Shown in pieces: positions 1 through 10,255 of a stretch of DNA of 64,000 nucleotides. Position numbers and translations under genes: made by a program. The notes below the pieces were generated by a model. It was given only the letters and a program-made list of their open reading frames with translations. It did not search any database and had not been told where the DNA came from. Source of the stretch: Pseudooceanicola nanhaiensis DSM 18065 (lineage in GTDB: Bacteria; Pseudomonadota; Alphaproteobacteria; Rhodobacterales; Rhodobacteraceae); contig NZ_JHZF01000020.1 of NCBI RefSeq assembly GCF_000688295.1, forward strand, positions 39,179 to 103,178. The letters are read 5' to 3'. Within the stretch, counting starts at the first letter, position 1. Each line of letters starts with the position of its first letter.

Positions 1-2
1 TG

Positions 3-476
3 TCACGACTTTCGGACCGGGTTGATCGGCTGTTCTCCGACCGGGACCAGGCAATGCGTATCAACCTGACCGGAACCCTGCGTGTCACCCACGCCCTGGC
101 ACCTCTGATCGCCGCACCTGGCGGGCGGATCGTCAACCTCTCCTCCATCGTTGCCCGGACGGGCGGCAGCGCACCGGGATTGCTGGCCTATACCGCGACC
201 AAGGGCGGGATCGACGGGCTGACCTTCGCGCTGGCGCGCGAGCTGGCGGAACGGGGAATTACGGTGAACGCCGTGGCGCCGGACAGCATGGACGGCACCG
301 CGATGACCGCCGACCTGGGCGACGAGCGCAAGGCGCGGATCAACGCGAACATTCCGCTCGGCGCGCTTGGCACGCCGGGCGACATTCCGGGCGCCGTCGC
401 CTATCTGGCCGGCCCCGGCGGTGGATATGTGACCGGCCAGGTTCTGCATGTGAACGGAGGCTGGCGTTTTGGATAG
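3..476 (+). CDS. SDR family oxidoreductase, 5' end outside window
   Basis: The frame is open from the first bases, so the N-terminal cofactor-binding glycine motif lies outside the window. The visible part has the SDR core: NLSS strand with the catalytic Ser, then YTATK (YxxxK catalytic Tyr and Lys), and a C-terminal VTGQVLHVNGG typical of FabG-like enzymes. The product is a cytosolic NAD(P)-dependent alcohol/ketone oxidoreductase; the substrate is unknown. Its stop overlaps the TTG start of the next SDR by 8 bases, so the two are probably translationally coupled. Confidence 0.85.
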   Translation, partial: SRLSDRVDRLFSDRDQAMRINLTGTLRVTHALAPLIAAPGGRIVNLSSIVARTGGSAPGLLAYTATKGGIDGLTFALARELAERGITVNAVAPDSMDGTAMTADLGDERKARINANIPLGALGTPGDIPGAVAYLAGPGGGYVTGQVLHVNGGWRFG

Positions 477-1254
477 GCTCGAGAATTCGCTTTTTGACAT
501 GACGGGCCTGCGGGCGCTCGTCACCGGGTCGAGCCGCGGCATCGGACGCGCCACCGCCGAACGGTTCGCGCAGCATGGCGCGCAGGTCGTCGTATCGGGG
601 CGGAAGATCGGCCCGGCGGAAGAGACCGCCGCGGCGATCAATGCCACCTTCGGGCGCCCGGCCGCGCAGGCCGTGGCTGCGAACATCGCCGACAGGGACA
701 GCCTGGCAGCGCTGATCGACGAAAGTGTCAGGATCATGGGCGGCATCGACGTGCTGGTCTGCAACGCGGCCATCCACCCTTACGTCGGCCCGGCGATGGA
801 AACTCCAGACAGCGTGATGCGCAAGATGATGGACGCCAACGTCATGGGCAACCATTGGCTCTGCCAGATGGTCCTGCCCGGGATGGCCGACCGCGGCTTC
901 GGGCGGATCGTCATGGTTTCGTCCATCGCCGGACACATGGGGAGCGGGACGTTTTATTCCTATTCCATCTCCAAGGCGGCGGACATGGAAATGGCGCGCT
1001 GCCTCGCGGCGGAATACGGCGCCCGAAACATCCGGGTGAACGTTATCGCGCCGGGGACGGTCAAGACCTCGATGGCCGCGGCGGTGATGAACGACGAGGC
1101 CTTGATGCGGCGCGAGATGCGGCGCAACACCACCGGCCGCTTGGGCGAACCGGACGGGAGCGCGGGCGTTGCCGTGATGCTGGCCGCGCCGGCGGGGGCT
1201 TACCTGAATGGTCAGGTGATCGACGTCGACGACGGATTTATCATGTCATACTGA
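469..1254 (+). CDS. SDR family oxidoreductase
   Basis: A 261-residue classical SDR with TGSSRGIG cofactor motif near residue 20, CNAA around residue 100 and a YSISK catalytic motif near residue 165. I chose the TTG start at 469 because GGAGG lies about 8 bases upstream; an ATG at 499 would also keep the whole Rossmann fold but has a poor Shine-Dalgarno. It oxidises or reduces an unidentified hydroxy/keto substrate. It overlaps the upstream SDR and converges with the broken MFS gene. Both neighbours on the left flank suggest a catabolic cluster for CoA thioesters. Confidence 0.85.
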   Translation: MDRLENSLFDMTGLRALVTGSSRGIGRATAERFAQHGAQVVVSGRKIGPAEETAAAINATFGRPAAQAVAANIADRDSLAALIDESVRIMGGIDVLVCNAAIHPYVGPAMETPDSVMRKMMDANVMGNHWLCQMVLPGMADRGFGRIVMVSSIAGHMGSGTFYSYSISKAADMEMARCLAAEYGARNIRVNVIAPGTVKTSMAAAVMNDEALMRREMRRNTTGRLGEPDGSAGVAVMLAAPAGAYLNGQVIDVDDGFIMSY

Positions 1255-1259
1255 GGACC

Positions 1260-2442
1260 TCACGACGGGGCGGCAGGCCGGATCCGGCGCAGCCACAGCA
1301 TCCACAGCGCCAGCGCCAGGCAGGCGGCCGAGGCAGAGGGGCCCAGCATCCTGATCCCGGCCAGATCGACGATCGTCCCTGCCACCACCGGACCGACTGC
1401 CGCGCCAGCAAACATCATCGACGCATTGACCGGAAAGAGCCGCGCGGTCAGGTCCGGCGCAAGCTGCGACAGGCGATGTTGTGCCGCAGGGGCAAAAGTT
1501 GAACAGAGCCGCCCCCGTCGCAAGGCACAGCACAGCCCCGGTGACGGGGCCCCACGCCAGGGCCGTCAGGGCGAAGGTCACGGGCACGCCCAGCCCGAAC
1601 TGGATCGCCATCACTCACAATGGTCCGATATGGTCCAGCAACATCCCCGTCGCCAGCGTTCCGACCAGCACTCCTCTCCCCATCACCACGAGCAATTGCG
1701 GAACCCATTCGAACCCGACCTGAGCGGCGATGATTGCGGCGACGAAGGTGTAGATGAAGTTCGTTGCAAGCGAGCAGGCCGCCGTCATCGCCAATGCCAG
1801 ACCGACGCCGGGCCGTGCCAATGCCCCGCGCAGGTCGGATGCACCTGCACCGGCGACAGGGCGTACAGCAGGCACGACGACAAGCAGCGCCAGCGCCATC
1901 ACAGCTGCCATCGCCGCGACGGCCGTGAAGCTGACCCGCCATCCGACGTGGATCGCCAGCCAGGCCCCCAACGGAATGCCTACGATCTGCGACAGCGAAA
2001 CGCCCAGATAGATCGCCGTCAGCACCCGGCCCCGGGCATCGGGCATCGTTTTCTCGACGGCCAATGCGGCTGCCGTCGGGGTGTAGAGCGCCGAGCCAAT
2101 CGCGGCGCACATCCGCGCACCGATCAGCACCAGAAGAGCAGGGGCCAGCGACGAAGCCAGCGCGGCTGCGGCGCAGATCGCCATTGCCAGAGTCAGGGCG
2201 CGACGATAGCCGAGGTATGTCGTCACCATTCCCAGCATGGGCGATGCAATGGCGTAGGTCGTCGTGAAAGCCGCGACCAGCAGCCCGGCCGCGGTCGCCG
2301 AAAGGTCGAATTCGGCCCTCAGTTGCGGCAGGAAGCCCACCAGCACAAAGCCGGACAGTACCGAGACGAAATTGAACAGCACGAGGGTCGGCAGCAGGAT
2401 GCGCGGCCGGCCCGGATGTAGCCCCGGAAGTAGCGTCGTCAC
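1260..2442 (-). pseudogene. MFS transporter, broken by a nonsense codon and a frameshift
   Basis: Reading leftwards from 2442, about 275 residues give a normal MFS first half (hydrophobic helices, GYRRALTLA loop 2-3 region). An in-frame TGA at 1615-1617 stands between DHIGPL and VMAIQFG, most simply a CGA (Arg) to TGA change. The same frame continues through another helix to about 1500. There a run of four T (sense strand) shifts the frame, and the last two helices continue in the frame ending at 1260. All parts of a roughly 390-residue permease are present, so decay is recent. A sequencing error could explain the homopolymer shift but hardly the stop as well. Confidence 0.85.
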
Positions 2443-3735
2443 CCGACCAGCACCTCGATCCCTGGTCCGGGTTCGTCCGCATAGAGAGCGTCGACCAGAG
2501 CGGCACGTCGGGCGAGCACCGTATTCTGACTGATGGCCCGCTTGTCCGACAGCTCTCCGGTCTCGATATTCGGCAGTTCCGCTGTCAGGACGTAGCGGCG
2601 GATGGTGCGCGACCCGGGCCCGTCCGCGGTCTGTAAGCTGCCCATGCGGGACGAGATCTCGCGACGCAGGGCAGGGTGCGATACCACGTCTGCAAGCGGG
2701 GCGTCGGACGGCAATCCAGCCAGTTTCCGGCAGGCACCCGGCTCAGGGAACAGAATAGCGGTCAGGTGCGGCCGGTCGGGGGCGCAGATGACGACATCGG
2801 AGCAGAGCGGCGCGAAAACGCCGATGATTGCCGCCCGCAGGTCGGCGACCTGCACCCAGGTGCCCGAGGCCAGCTTGAAGTTCTCGGCGATCCGGCCGTC
2901 GAACCGCAGGCCGAGCGCCTTGTCCTCGCTGTCGATCCAGGCCACGGCATCGCCGGTGCGGTAATAGCCTTCCGCATCGAACGCTTCAGCCGTCTTGTCG
3001 GGGCTGCGCCAGTAGCCGGGCGTGACGCAGGGACCCTTGAGCCGCAGCTCCAGCTTTTCGCCCACCGGGGCGATGCGCACCGCGACCGCCGGCACCGGGA
3101 TGCCGACCAGCGCCTTGAAGTCCGGGGCGAAATTCGCGCTCATCGGGGTCGGCCGGCCTCGGTGCAGTCGACACCTGAGGTGATCATCACTCTTCGGCCC
3201 GTCTCTTCCACCGCATGTGTATCCAGCGAACGCCACGCATGCTGGGGCAGCACCGCCCCGCCACAGTAGATCAGCTTGAGAACGCGATAGGAAGTCGCGC
3301 GCAATTCGCGGTCTGTCGCCAGTGCCTCGACCAGCAGGCCGAGTTCGCCGGGCGTGTTCAGATAGAGGTTGGTCGGCACTTCGCGCAGGTTGCGCAGCGT
3401 GGCGTCGAATTCGCCCGGCATGGGGCGCCCGTTGTCGATCCTGAGGTGCCCGCCGGAATAGAGGACCATGCCGAATTGTGCGTGCCGCCGAACGGGTGGT
3501 GCCAGGGCAGCCAGTCCACCATCCGCGCGGGTTCGTCCAGCAGCATACGGAAGGTCTGGGCGACCTGCTGGCGCTGACTGGTCAGCATCCGCTGTGGAAA
3601 GATCACGGCCTTGGGCATCCCAGTCGTGCCCGAGGTGAAGAGGAGCTTGCCGATGCTGTCCGGGGTCAGTGCAGCATGCGCGGCCTCGACGGCGTCCGTC
3701 GCACGCCCCTCCTCGAGCGCCACGAATGGCGTCAC
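2439..3735 (-). pseudogene. Feruloyl-CoA-synthase-type AMP-forming ligase, truncated and frameshifted
   Basis: The adenylate-forming signature FTSGTTGMPKAV lies near 3630 and WLPWHHPFGGTHN follows, as in feruloyl-CoA synthases. One T appears to be missing near 3477, so the sequence continues in another frame (YSGGHLRIDNG, NLREVPTNLYLN). A second shift near 3155 returns it to the frame ending at 2439, with YYRTGDAVAWID and DGRIAENFKLASG. The N-terminal third is absent: upstream is unrelated debris. The family activates aromatic or other carboxylic acids with ATP and CoA. Loss of the N-terminus plus two frameshifts makes it non-functional. Its 3' end overlaps the start of the broken MFS gene by four bases. 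Confidence 0.85.
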
Positions 3736-3774
3736 CTCGCGACCCCCGGTCGGGCTTGGGGGGAGCGTCCATTG

Positions 3775-3830
3775 TCAGCGTCCCCTGAACACGGGCTTGC
3801 GCTTGTCCTTGAACGCCGCGACCGCCGGCA
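3775..3830 (-). pseudogene. Enoyl-CoA hydratase C-terminal tail only
   Basis: About 16 codons ending at 3775 read VAAFKDKRKPVFRGR and stop. This is the standard crotonase C-terminus (AFxEKRKPxFxGR). Nothing upstream in this frame is crotonase-like, because the sequence switches directly into the carboxyltransferase start. It is therefore a deletion scar joining two genes. Confidence 0.6.
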
Positions 3831-4033
3831 TCGTAGTCGACGTTGCCGGCGATGCGCCCCATCTCGGCAAAACTGCCGGTATCGAACAATGCCTCAACCC
3901 GTTCGCGGGCCGACAGGCGGCCGCGGGAATGCTGCCCGGCCTCTGCCTCAGCGCCGCCCATCTCGCGGCCGATGCGGCGGCGGGCGTGCAGTTCTGCCGC
4001 ATTCTCGCGTTCGGGGGGGCGTTCGGCGCTCAT
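3827..4033 (-). pseudogene. Acyl-CoA carboxylase carboxyltransferase subunit, N-terminal fragment
   Basis: Starting at ATG 4033 the product begins MSAERPPERENAAELHARRR and continues through RGRLSARERVEALFDTGSFAEMG. This is the typical first 60-70 residues of biotin-dependent carboxyltransferase beta subunits (propionyl-CoA or methylcrotonyl-CoA carboxylase type). The frame then runs into the crotonase tail and dissolves, so over 400 residues are missing. The gene was cut by a deletion. Confidence 0.65.
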
Positions 4034-4124
4034 GGCAAGGGTACTCCCGGTTTGTAAGGCCAACTTCTCAGGCCGAAGCGCTGGCAATAATCGCATTTTG
4101 GTGCGGTCGCACGTATCTGCGTTC

Positions 4125-4889
4125 TCAGCGCCCCAGCCAGCGCGGCGGACGCTTCTCGGCGAACGCCAGCGCCCCTTCACGCGCATCCGCCGACGCCATG
4201 ATCCGGTCGGCGATGGCGTCCTGGATCGGGATGCTTTCCGCGACCGTCCAATCCTGCTGGCGCAGCATCACATCCTTGCTGGCCTCGACGGACAGGGGCG
4301 CATTGGCGGCGATGCCCCGGGCCAATTCCCGAGCCGCGGCCAGAGCCTGTTCCGCCGGAACCAGCCGGTTCACAAGGCCAAGCTGCGCGGCCTGGGGCGC
4401 GTCCAGCATGTCGCCGGTCAGGGCAAGCTCCATCGCGATGTTCTGCGGGATCTTGCGTGGCAGCCGGAAGAGGCCCCCGCCGGTCGCCGCCAACCCGCGC
4501 CGCACCTCGGGCAGGCCGAAGTGTGCAGTGTCGCCCGCAACCACCAGATCGCAGTTCAGCACTGTCTCGAATCCTCCCGCCACTGCGGGCCCCTCGAGGG
4601 CTGCTATCACCGGCTTGGCCAGGACCGCATCGTTGAAACCGAAGAGGCCGCGCTCCCCGATCCGCGGGTCCTCACCCCTGGCAAATGCCTTCAGTTCCAT
4701 TCCCGAGCAGAAGCAGCCGCCCGTCCCGCTGATGATCGCGACGCGCAACGCGGGGTCAGCTTCGAACCCGAGGATGGCGGCTGCGACCGCCTCGGACAGG
4801 GCGCGGTTCGCGGCATTGCGCACTTCGGGGCGGTTGAGGGTGATGGTCAGGATCCCGTCGCGGTGATCCAGCAGGCAAATGTCCGTCAC
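4125..4889 (-). CDS. Enoyl-CoA hydratase/isomerase family protein
   Basis: A 254-residue crotonase. I chose the GTG at 4889 because it begins VTDICLL, the usual family start, with GGAG about 10 bases upstream; the frame is open further upstream. Both hydratase glutamates appear to be present (GGFET and LPEVRRGL positions), and the oxyanion-hole segment is CSGMELKAF. The C-terminus AFAEKRPPRWLGR is normal. It likely hydrates a 2-enoyl-CoA. It is divergent from the metallo-hydrolase gene and one of the few intact genes of this flank. Confidence 0.85.
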   Translation of the reverse strand: MTDICLLDHRDGILTITLNRPEVRNAANRALSEAVAAAILGFEADPALRVAIISGTGGCFCSGMELKAFARGEDPRIGERGLFGFNDAVLAKPVIAALEGPAVAGGFETVLNCDLVVAGDTAHFGLPEVRRGLAATGGGLFRLPRKIPQNIAMELALTGDMLDAPQAAQLGLVNRLVPAEQALAAARELARGIAANAPLSVEASKDVMLRQQDWTVAESIPIQDAIADRIMASADAREGALAFAEKRPPRWLGR

Positions 4890-5074
4890 GAGGTGCTCCG
4901 GGTCGGATGTCTGCCGAACCCTCGCGCCGTCTCTGCCGTTTGCCATGGCGAAACGGAGGTCTGTCCGCATCCCGCACGTATGTAGGAAAAGGCGCGAGTG
5001 CCGCTGCTTCGGGTTCCGCCGCGATGCGGGACGCCGAATTATCCCGCTTGAAGCGGGCAGCGGAAGGCTCCGTC

Positions 5075-5975
5075 ATGCATCTTGCACTCGACACCCTGCG
5101 GATCGACGTTCTTCCCGAGATCGCGCATCTGATGGTCCCGAAAGCCTTCCTGTTCGAGGGGCTGACCCCCGAGGACGGGGCCCGCAACGCGGACTGGCTG
5201 GGGCCGGAGTTCATCGCCCCCGACACGCTGGAGCTGGGCATGGCCTTCCAGAGCGTCGTTCTGCGCTTCGGCAGGGAGGTGGTGCTGGTGGACAGCTGCA
5301 ACGGCAACCACAAACAACGGCCGACCGCGCAATGGCAGCACGACCTGCGCTCGGACGCTTTCCTGCACAATCTCGCAGCGCTCGGCCTTGCGCCAGGGGA
5401 TGTGACGATGGTGATCTGCACGCACCTCCATTGCGATCACGTCGGCTGGAACACCCGGCTTGAGGACGGCCGCTGGGTTCCGACCTTCCCGAAGGCGCGT
5501 TACCTGTTCGGGCGCACGGGTGACGAGCATTTCGAATGCGCTTCACCGGGCGGGGCAGGTGGTGAACCACGGCTCGTTCACCGACAGCGTGCTTCCGGTG
5601 GTCGAGGCAGGGCTGGCGAAGCTGGTGGCCGACGATGCCGTCATCGCCACAGAGGTGGCGGAGCGAGTATTTCTGCGTGCGGCACCAGGTCATTGCGTGG
5701 GTCACGTCTGCGTCCATGCCGAGGCAGGCGCCCGGTCGGCCATCGTCGCGGGCGACGCGCTGCATCACCCGATCCAGTTCGACCTTCCCGACCTCGTGCT
5801 GCGCGCCGATGCGGACCCGGGCGAGGCGATCCGCACCCGCCGTTCGCTGATGGAGCTATGTGCGGGGAGCAGCACCGTCCTTGTGGTCGGCCATATACCG
5901 CACTGGACCATCGGCCGGGTCGTACCGCACGGTGACCGGTTCCGACTTCACGACGCCTCGGCCCAGAGCCGGTAG
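5075..5975 (+). pseudogene. Metallo-beta-lactamase-fold hydrolase with frameshift
   Basis: ATG 5075 has GGAAGG about 10 bases upstream. The zinc motif HLHCDHVGWN (HxHxDH) lies near 5422-5451 and is intact. Around 5540 the reading shifts by one: DEHFE in the first frame continues as NALHRAGQVVNHGSF in the frame ending at 5975, which carries the later ligands (PGHCVGHVCV, VAGDALHHP, VVGHIPHW). The family includes lactonases and thioesterase-like hydrolases. The last 28 bases overlap the convergent amidohydrolase. A sequencing error is possible, but several neighbours are also broken. Confidence 0.75.
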
Positions 5976-7000
5976 ACCTCGGTCGCTGTCCCGGCAAAGA
6001 GCCGCGCGCGCTCGTCCGCGCTGAAGGAGGCGGTGATCTTCTTGAACGTGTTCCAGAGGACGGTCCAGCCGACTGATCCCTTGTCCACCGGGAAGTTGCT
6101 TTCGAACATCGCCCGCGCCGGGCCGACGGTCTCTATCGCGGTCTCGACAATGGGTGCCCAGAGGCGGGCAAGCTCGTCCGACCCCGGCGGCCTATCCCGC
6201 GCGAAAAGGTCGAACCCACCAAGCCGCATGCCCAGTCCGCCAAGCTTCACGCGGACGTTGGGCAGGTCCCTTAGCGTCGCAAGGCAACGGCGCCAATCGG
6301 CAAAACTCTCCCCCAGGCGGCCCGAGAAGGGGCCGGTGCCGACCGGGCCGCCGAAATGGTTCAGCACGATGGCGGTTTCGGAATACGAGCGGGAGAGGTC
6401 CGCCAGCTCCTCGATCTGGGTGTGATAGATCCACGCGTCGAACGACAGGCCTGCGGGCGCCAGCCGGGCGAAGCCTGCGCGGAAGGCGGGGTCCGACAGC
6501 AGCCCCCGCGGCGCGGCGGTGAAGCCGCTGACGACCCGCGGATCGGGATGCCAGGCCGCAAACTGGCGGATGCCGCGCAGTGCTGCAGAGGCTGTGGCAT
6601 GAGCCTCAAGCGCCGCGGCAGTGGCGTCGCCCTGCGTGAGGTCGGCCCTGGCCACCAGCGCCGCGCAGAGGTGCCCATCGCCATAGCGCCCTGCATGCGC
6701 CTCCGTACGGACTCGCTCGGCAAACCGTGTTTCGCCTACCGGCCTCAGGTGCAGAGGTCCGGCCAGGTCGGCACCATATCCACATTCCACGTGGACCGAG
6801 GCGCTCAGGAGGTGCCCGGCGGTGCATTCGGCGGCATATTCCTCGGCCATGTATCGCGAACCGGGGCGAGCCCAGAGGTGATGGTGGGCATCGACGATCG
6901 ACAGACCCGGGTCGATGGCCGGCTCCGAGACCAGAGAAAGCCAGTCATCACGGATCGGCAGCGGGACATACCCGGTCGCACCATCGGGGGCCTTTGCCAT
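5948..7000 (-). CDS. Amidohydrolase family 2 (TIM-barrel) lactonase/hydrolase
   Basis: A 350-residue protein from ATG 7000, preceded by a strong purine-rich AGGAGGAGGAG. It has DAHHHLW at the first strand (metal-binding HxH), HVECGYG, NHFGGP and a late FESNFPVDKGS with the conserved Asp. This places it in COG3618, the group of 2-pyrone-4,6-dicarboxylate lactonase and related hydrolases. It is cytosolic, with no signal peptide. The likely job is hydrolysis of a lactone or cyclic intermediate; the substrate is unknown. It appears intact and ends inside the convergent metallo-hydrolase remnant. Confidence 0.85.
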   Translation of the reverse strand: MAKAPDGATGYVPLPIRDDWLSLVSEPAIDPGLSIVDAHHHLWARPGSRYMAEEYAAECTAGHLLSASVHVECGYGADLAGPLHLRPVGETRFAERVRTEAHAGRYGDGHLCAALVARADLTQGDATAAALEAHATASAALRGIRQFAAWHPDPRVVSGFTAAPRGLLSDPAFRAGFARLAPAGLSFDAWIYHTQIEELADLSRSYSETAIVLNHFGGPVGTGPFSGRLGESFADWRRCLATLRDLPNVRVKLGGLGMRLGGFDLFARDRPPGSDELARLWAPIVETAIETVGPARAMFESNFPVDKGSVGWTVLWNTFKKITASFSADERARLFAGTATEVYRLWAEAS

Positions 7001-7177
7001 GTCCCTGCTCCTCCTCCTGACCTGTCCGAAAGGGTGCAATGCCGTCTCGCACAAGCCAAGGCGGGGGACAGTCGTGTCAGTGTTTTCGTCAGCTTGAAAC
7101 CGGCCGCAAGGAGCGTCGGGACAGTGTCGGCCGTGGTTCGATCTGGTATCTCGACGGCGGCAGCAGGGATAGCAGAC

Positions 7178-8235
7178 ATGGACGACATCAAGGACCTGGT
7201 GACGCAGAGCGCGACGCGGCTGTTCGCAGGAGCCGGTACGCTCGATATCCGCACGACGGGGTGCCGAGAGCCCCTAGATCGCGCCTTGTGGGACGAGCTC
7301 GAAGCATCCGGTTTCGTCAACGCCCTGGCAGGTGCGGAAGGCGGCACGTTCCTCGCTGCCACTCCGGAGGCCATTCGTGTCGCGGCCGACCACGCGGCAC
7401 CGGTTCCGCTCGCCGAAACTCTCCTGGCGGCATACCTGCTGCGGTATGCTGGCCTCGACCAGCCTGAGGGTGTGCTGACGGTCGCACCTGTCACCGCGGG
7501 CGACAGGCTGGAGTGGAATGCCAATGGAGCCGACTGGATCTTGACCGGCGACGCCCGCCGCGTGCCTTTTGGGGGGACGAGGCCGACAGGGTCGTGGTCG
7601 TCGCACCCGAAGGCGGTGCGCCGGGCCGCAACCGCATCGGTGTGATCTGTCGCGGCAGCTGGACCGCGAGGCATGGGCGCAATATCGCTGGAGAACCGCG
7701 CGACGACCTGACCTTCGACGCGGCGGTTGCCGATTTCAGTGCACCGCGACCCGGCGATGCGCCGATGCAGGTGCGCAAGGCAGGTGGGGCGATCCGGGCC
7801 ATACAGATCGCGGGAGCGGCGCGCAGGACGCTGGAACTGACGGCGCGCTATTCGTCGGAGCGACGGCAGTTCGGGCGTCCGATCAACCGGTTCCAGGCCT
7901 TACAGGGCAACTTGGCGGTCATCGCCACGGAAACGGCGGCGACCACCGCCGCGGGGGACGCCGCCGCCGCGGCCTTCGACCAGGGGCTGCCGGATTTCGC
8001 AATCGCCGCCGCGCAGGCCCGCGCCAGCAAGGCGGCTTCCATCATTGCTGCGCTCGGCCATCAGGTGCACGGCGCCATGGGGTTCACATCAGAATACCGG
8101 CTGCATCGGCTGACCCGCCGCCTCTGGTCCTGGCGGGACGAATTCGGGTCCGAAGCCGAATGGAACCGGATGAACGGCCGGGCAATCGCCGCGGCCGGTG
8201 CGGACCACATCTGGGCGACGCTCAGCGCCGGCTGA
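7178..8235 (+). pseudogene. Acyl-CoA dehydrogenase, frameshifted at a G tract
   Basis: ATG 7178 starts MDDIKDLVTQSATRLF. The N-terminal helical domain is normal to about 7570, where a run of T4G6 shifts the frame. Removing two bases restores VPFGDEADRVVVVAPEGG, and the rest (YSSERRQFGRPINRFQALQ, HQVHGAMGFTSEYRLHRLTRRLW) is a typical C-terminal FAD-binding domain ending at 8235. It resembles the short partner subunits of heterodimeric acyl-CoA dehydrogenases. It could be a recent pseudogene or a homopolymer sequencing error. Confidence 0.8.
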
Positions 8236-8244
8236 CGGCGTCCC

Positions 8245-8985
8245 TCAGATCGTTGCGCCGCCGTCGATCTCGTAGGCGCCGCCGGTCTGGAAGCTGGCAC
8301 CGTCGCTGAGCAACCAGGCGATGAAGCCTGCTATTTCGGCTGGATCAGCCGTTCTGGGGATAGGGCGCTGGGTGTAGTCCATGCGCCAGCCGGCGGCCGA
8401 ACAGGTCTGGTCGGCCAGCGCACTCATGCCGGTGTTCACCGAACCGGGCAGGATGGCGTTCACCCGGATGCCATCGGGTCCGTATTCCACGGCGGCCGTG
8501 TTCGTCAGACCGATGACCGCATGTTTGGAGCTGTTGTAGGCCACCCGCCCGGGGTTTGCCCGCCGCGCATTCAGCGACGAGATATTGACGATCGCACCCC
8601 CGGATTTCTGTGCCAGCATCTGCCGGATGGCGGCAGCCATCGACAGGAACATGCCACGGACGTTCACTGTCATGACCGCGTCGAAATCCGCGACCGGTAG
8701 CTCGTGGATCGGCAGGGCCGTGCCGCGGATGCCGGCGCAGGTGACCAGCGCGTGGACCCCGCCGAACCGCGTGACTGCCGCCTCGACCATCGCAGCGGCC
8801 CCCGCCTCGGTGGCCAGGTCGGCCTCGACCCCGAGCCACCTGTCGCCCTCGTGTCGCGATGGCTGCACGTCGGCCGAAACCACTCTCATCCCCTCCGCCA
8901 GCAGCCTGCGGACGGTCGCGGCCCCGATCCCCTGAGCGCCGCCCGTCACGAGGGCGACCTTTCCCGACAAGCCTTCCAACGCCAT
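8245..8985 (-). CDS. SDR family oxidoreductase
   Basis: An intact 246-residue classical SDR: TGGAQGIG at residues 14-21, CAGI near 85, NISSLNAR with catalytic Ser, YNSSK (YxxxK) near 155, and a C-terminal QTGGAYEIDGGATI. The Asp after the second strand (SADVQ) suggests NAD(H). It starts two bases before the stop of the CoA-transferase gene upstream of it, so they form one unit. It likely oxidises a hydroxyacyl-CoA; the substrate is not resolved. Confidence 0.88.
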   Translation of the reverse strand: MALEGLSGKVALVTGGAQGIGAATVRRLLAEGMRVVSADVQPSRHEGDRWLGVEADLATEAGAAAMVEAAVTRFGGVHALVTCAGIRGTALPIHELPVADFDAVMTVNVRGMFLSMAAAIRQMLAQKSGGAIVNISSLNARRANPGRVAYNSSKHAVIGLTNTAAVEYGPDGIRVNAILPGSVNTGMSALADQTCSAAGWRMDYTQRPIPRTADPAEIAGFIAWLLSDGASFQTGGAYEIDGGATI

Positions 8986-8986
8986 C

Positions 8987-10255
8987 TCATCCCCCTGTCT
9001 GCCGGGGCGGGATGGCCCCGGCGGTTTCCAGTTCGCGCAATCTGTCCGCGTCGTAGCCCAGCATGTCGCGCAGGACCTCTTCAGTATGTTCGCCCAAAAG
9101 TGGCGGCGCCGAAGGCGCTACGATGGGCGTGTCCTGCATCGCGTAGGGCGGCGCGATGTTCGGCACCTCGCCGGCCGTCGGGTGGCGGATCCTCGACAAC
9201 AGGCCCCGGGCGCGGATCTCCGGCGATCGGTAGGCCTCGAAAATGCTGCGCACCGGGCCGGCAGGGAGACCCGCGCCCTTCAGCAAAGTGACCCATGCTT
9301 CGCGACTGCGGGTGGAGAAGATCGCCTGAAGCTCGTCGATCAGCGCTTCGCGGCTCTCGGCCCGGGCGGCAACGGTTGCATAGGCAGGATCGCTGGCCAT
9401 CGCATCGCGCCCGATGATTCGGCAGAGCAGACCGAACATCCGGTCGTTTCCGACGCTCAGATAGAAGCTTCCATCCGAGGCGCGGAAGTTCCCGATCGGC
9501 ACGTTACCCAGGGGGGCATGGCCATAGCGCACCTGTTCCTCGCCGGAAATCAGATAGTTGTGTCCGTAATAGGTCGTCAGCATCACGGCCGTGTCGTAGA
9601 GAACCACGTCGACCTGCTGGCCGCGCCCACTGACCTGCCGCGCCATCAGCGCGGCAAGTATCATGTTGGTCGCAAGCATCCCGGTGCTCATGTCGACGAA
9701 AGGCAGATTGGTGCGCACCGGCTCGTGCTCGGGCAGGCCGTTCATCGTCATGATCCCGGTCTCTGCCTGCATGACCGGATCGTAGCCCGCTCGATCGCTG
9801 AATTCGCCAGTGCGCCCGTAGGCAGAGATCGAACAGTAGACCAGCCGCGGTTTGATTGCGGCAACGGTTGCGTGATCGAGCCCGAGCCGCGCCATCACGC
9901 CAGGGCGGAAGTTCTCCACCAGCACATCGGCGCGGCTGACGATGTCCAAAGCGACGGCCCGTCCCTCGGGCTTGCCGAGGTCGATCGCGACGCTGCGCTT
10001 GCCGCGGTTGTAGGCCAGGAAGGCGCTGACATTGCCACCTGCCCGCGGATGCCGGAACGACCGCGTTTCGTCACCGCCGCGCGGGTTCTCGATCTTGACG
10101 ACGTCTGCCCCCAGATCGGCCAGGGTCTGGGGGCAGACGGGCCCCGCGATCACCCGAGAGAAATCTGCAACGACAAGCCCGTGTAACGCAGGCACCGCCG
10201 CCGACTGACTTTCGGCGGCGTCGGGCAGGTCGCGCATTGGCACATGTTCGGTCAT
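8987..10255 (-). CDS. Family III (CaiB/BaiF) CoA-transferase
   Basis: A 422-residue protein from ATG 10255, with AGGAAGG upstream. It shows the family pattern VVADFSRVIAGP, LGADVVKIENPRGGDETR, YNRGKRSVAIDL and GYDPVMQAETG, where the Asp is the likely nucleophile. It moves CoA from a donor thioester to a carboxylic acid without ATP. It is probably co-transcribed with the following SDR and divergent from the ruined acyl-CoA dehydrogenase. It appears intact. Confidence 0.88.
   Translation of the reverse strand: MTEHVPMRDLPDAAESQSAAVPALHGLVVADFSRVIAGPVCPQTLADLGADVVKIENPRGGDETRSFRHPRAGGNVSAFLAYNRGKRSVAIDLGKPEGRAVALDIVSRADVLVENFRPGVMARLGLDHATVAAIKPRLVYCSISAYGRTGEFSDRAGYDPVMQAETGIMTMNGLPEHEPVRTNLPFVDMSTGMLATNMILAALMARQVSGRGQQVDVVLYDTAVMLTTYYGHNYLISGEEQVRYGHAPLGNVPIGNFRASDGSFYLSVGNDRMFGLLCRIIGRDAMASDPAYATVAARAESREALIDELQAIFSTRSREAWVTLLKGAGLPAGPVRSIFEAYRSPEIRARGLLSRIRHPTAGEVPNIAPPYAMQDTPIVAPSAPPLLGEHTEEVLRDMLGYDADRLRELETAGAIPPRQTGG

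Noticed and set aside
5530..5560. Programmed frameshift in the metallo-hydrolase gene
   Set aside because: There is no slippery heptamer or downstream stem, and neighbours are also damaged. Decay or a sequencing error is simpler.
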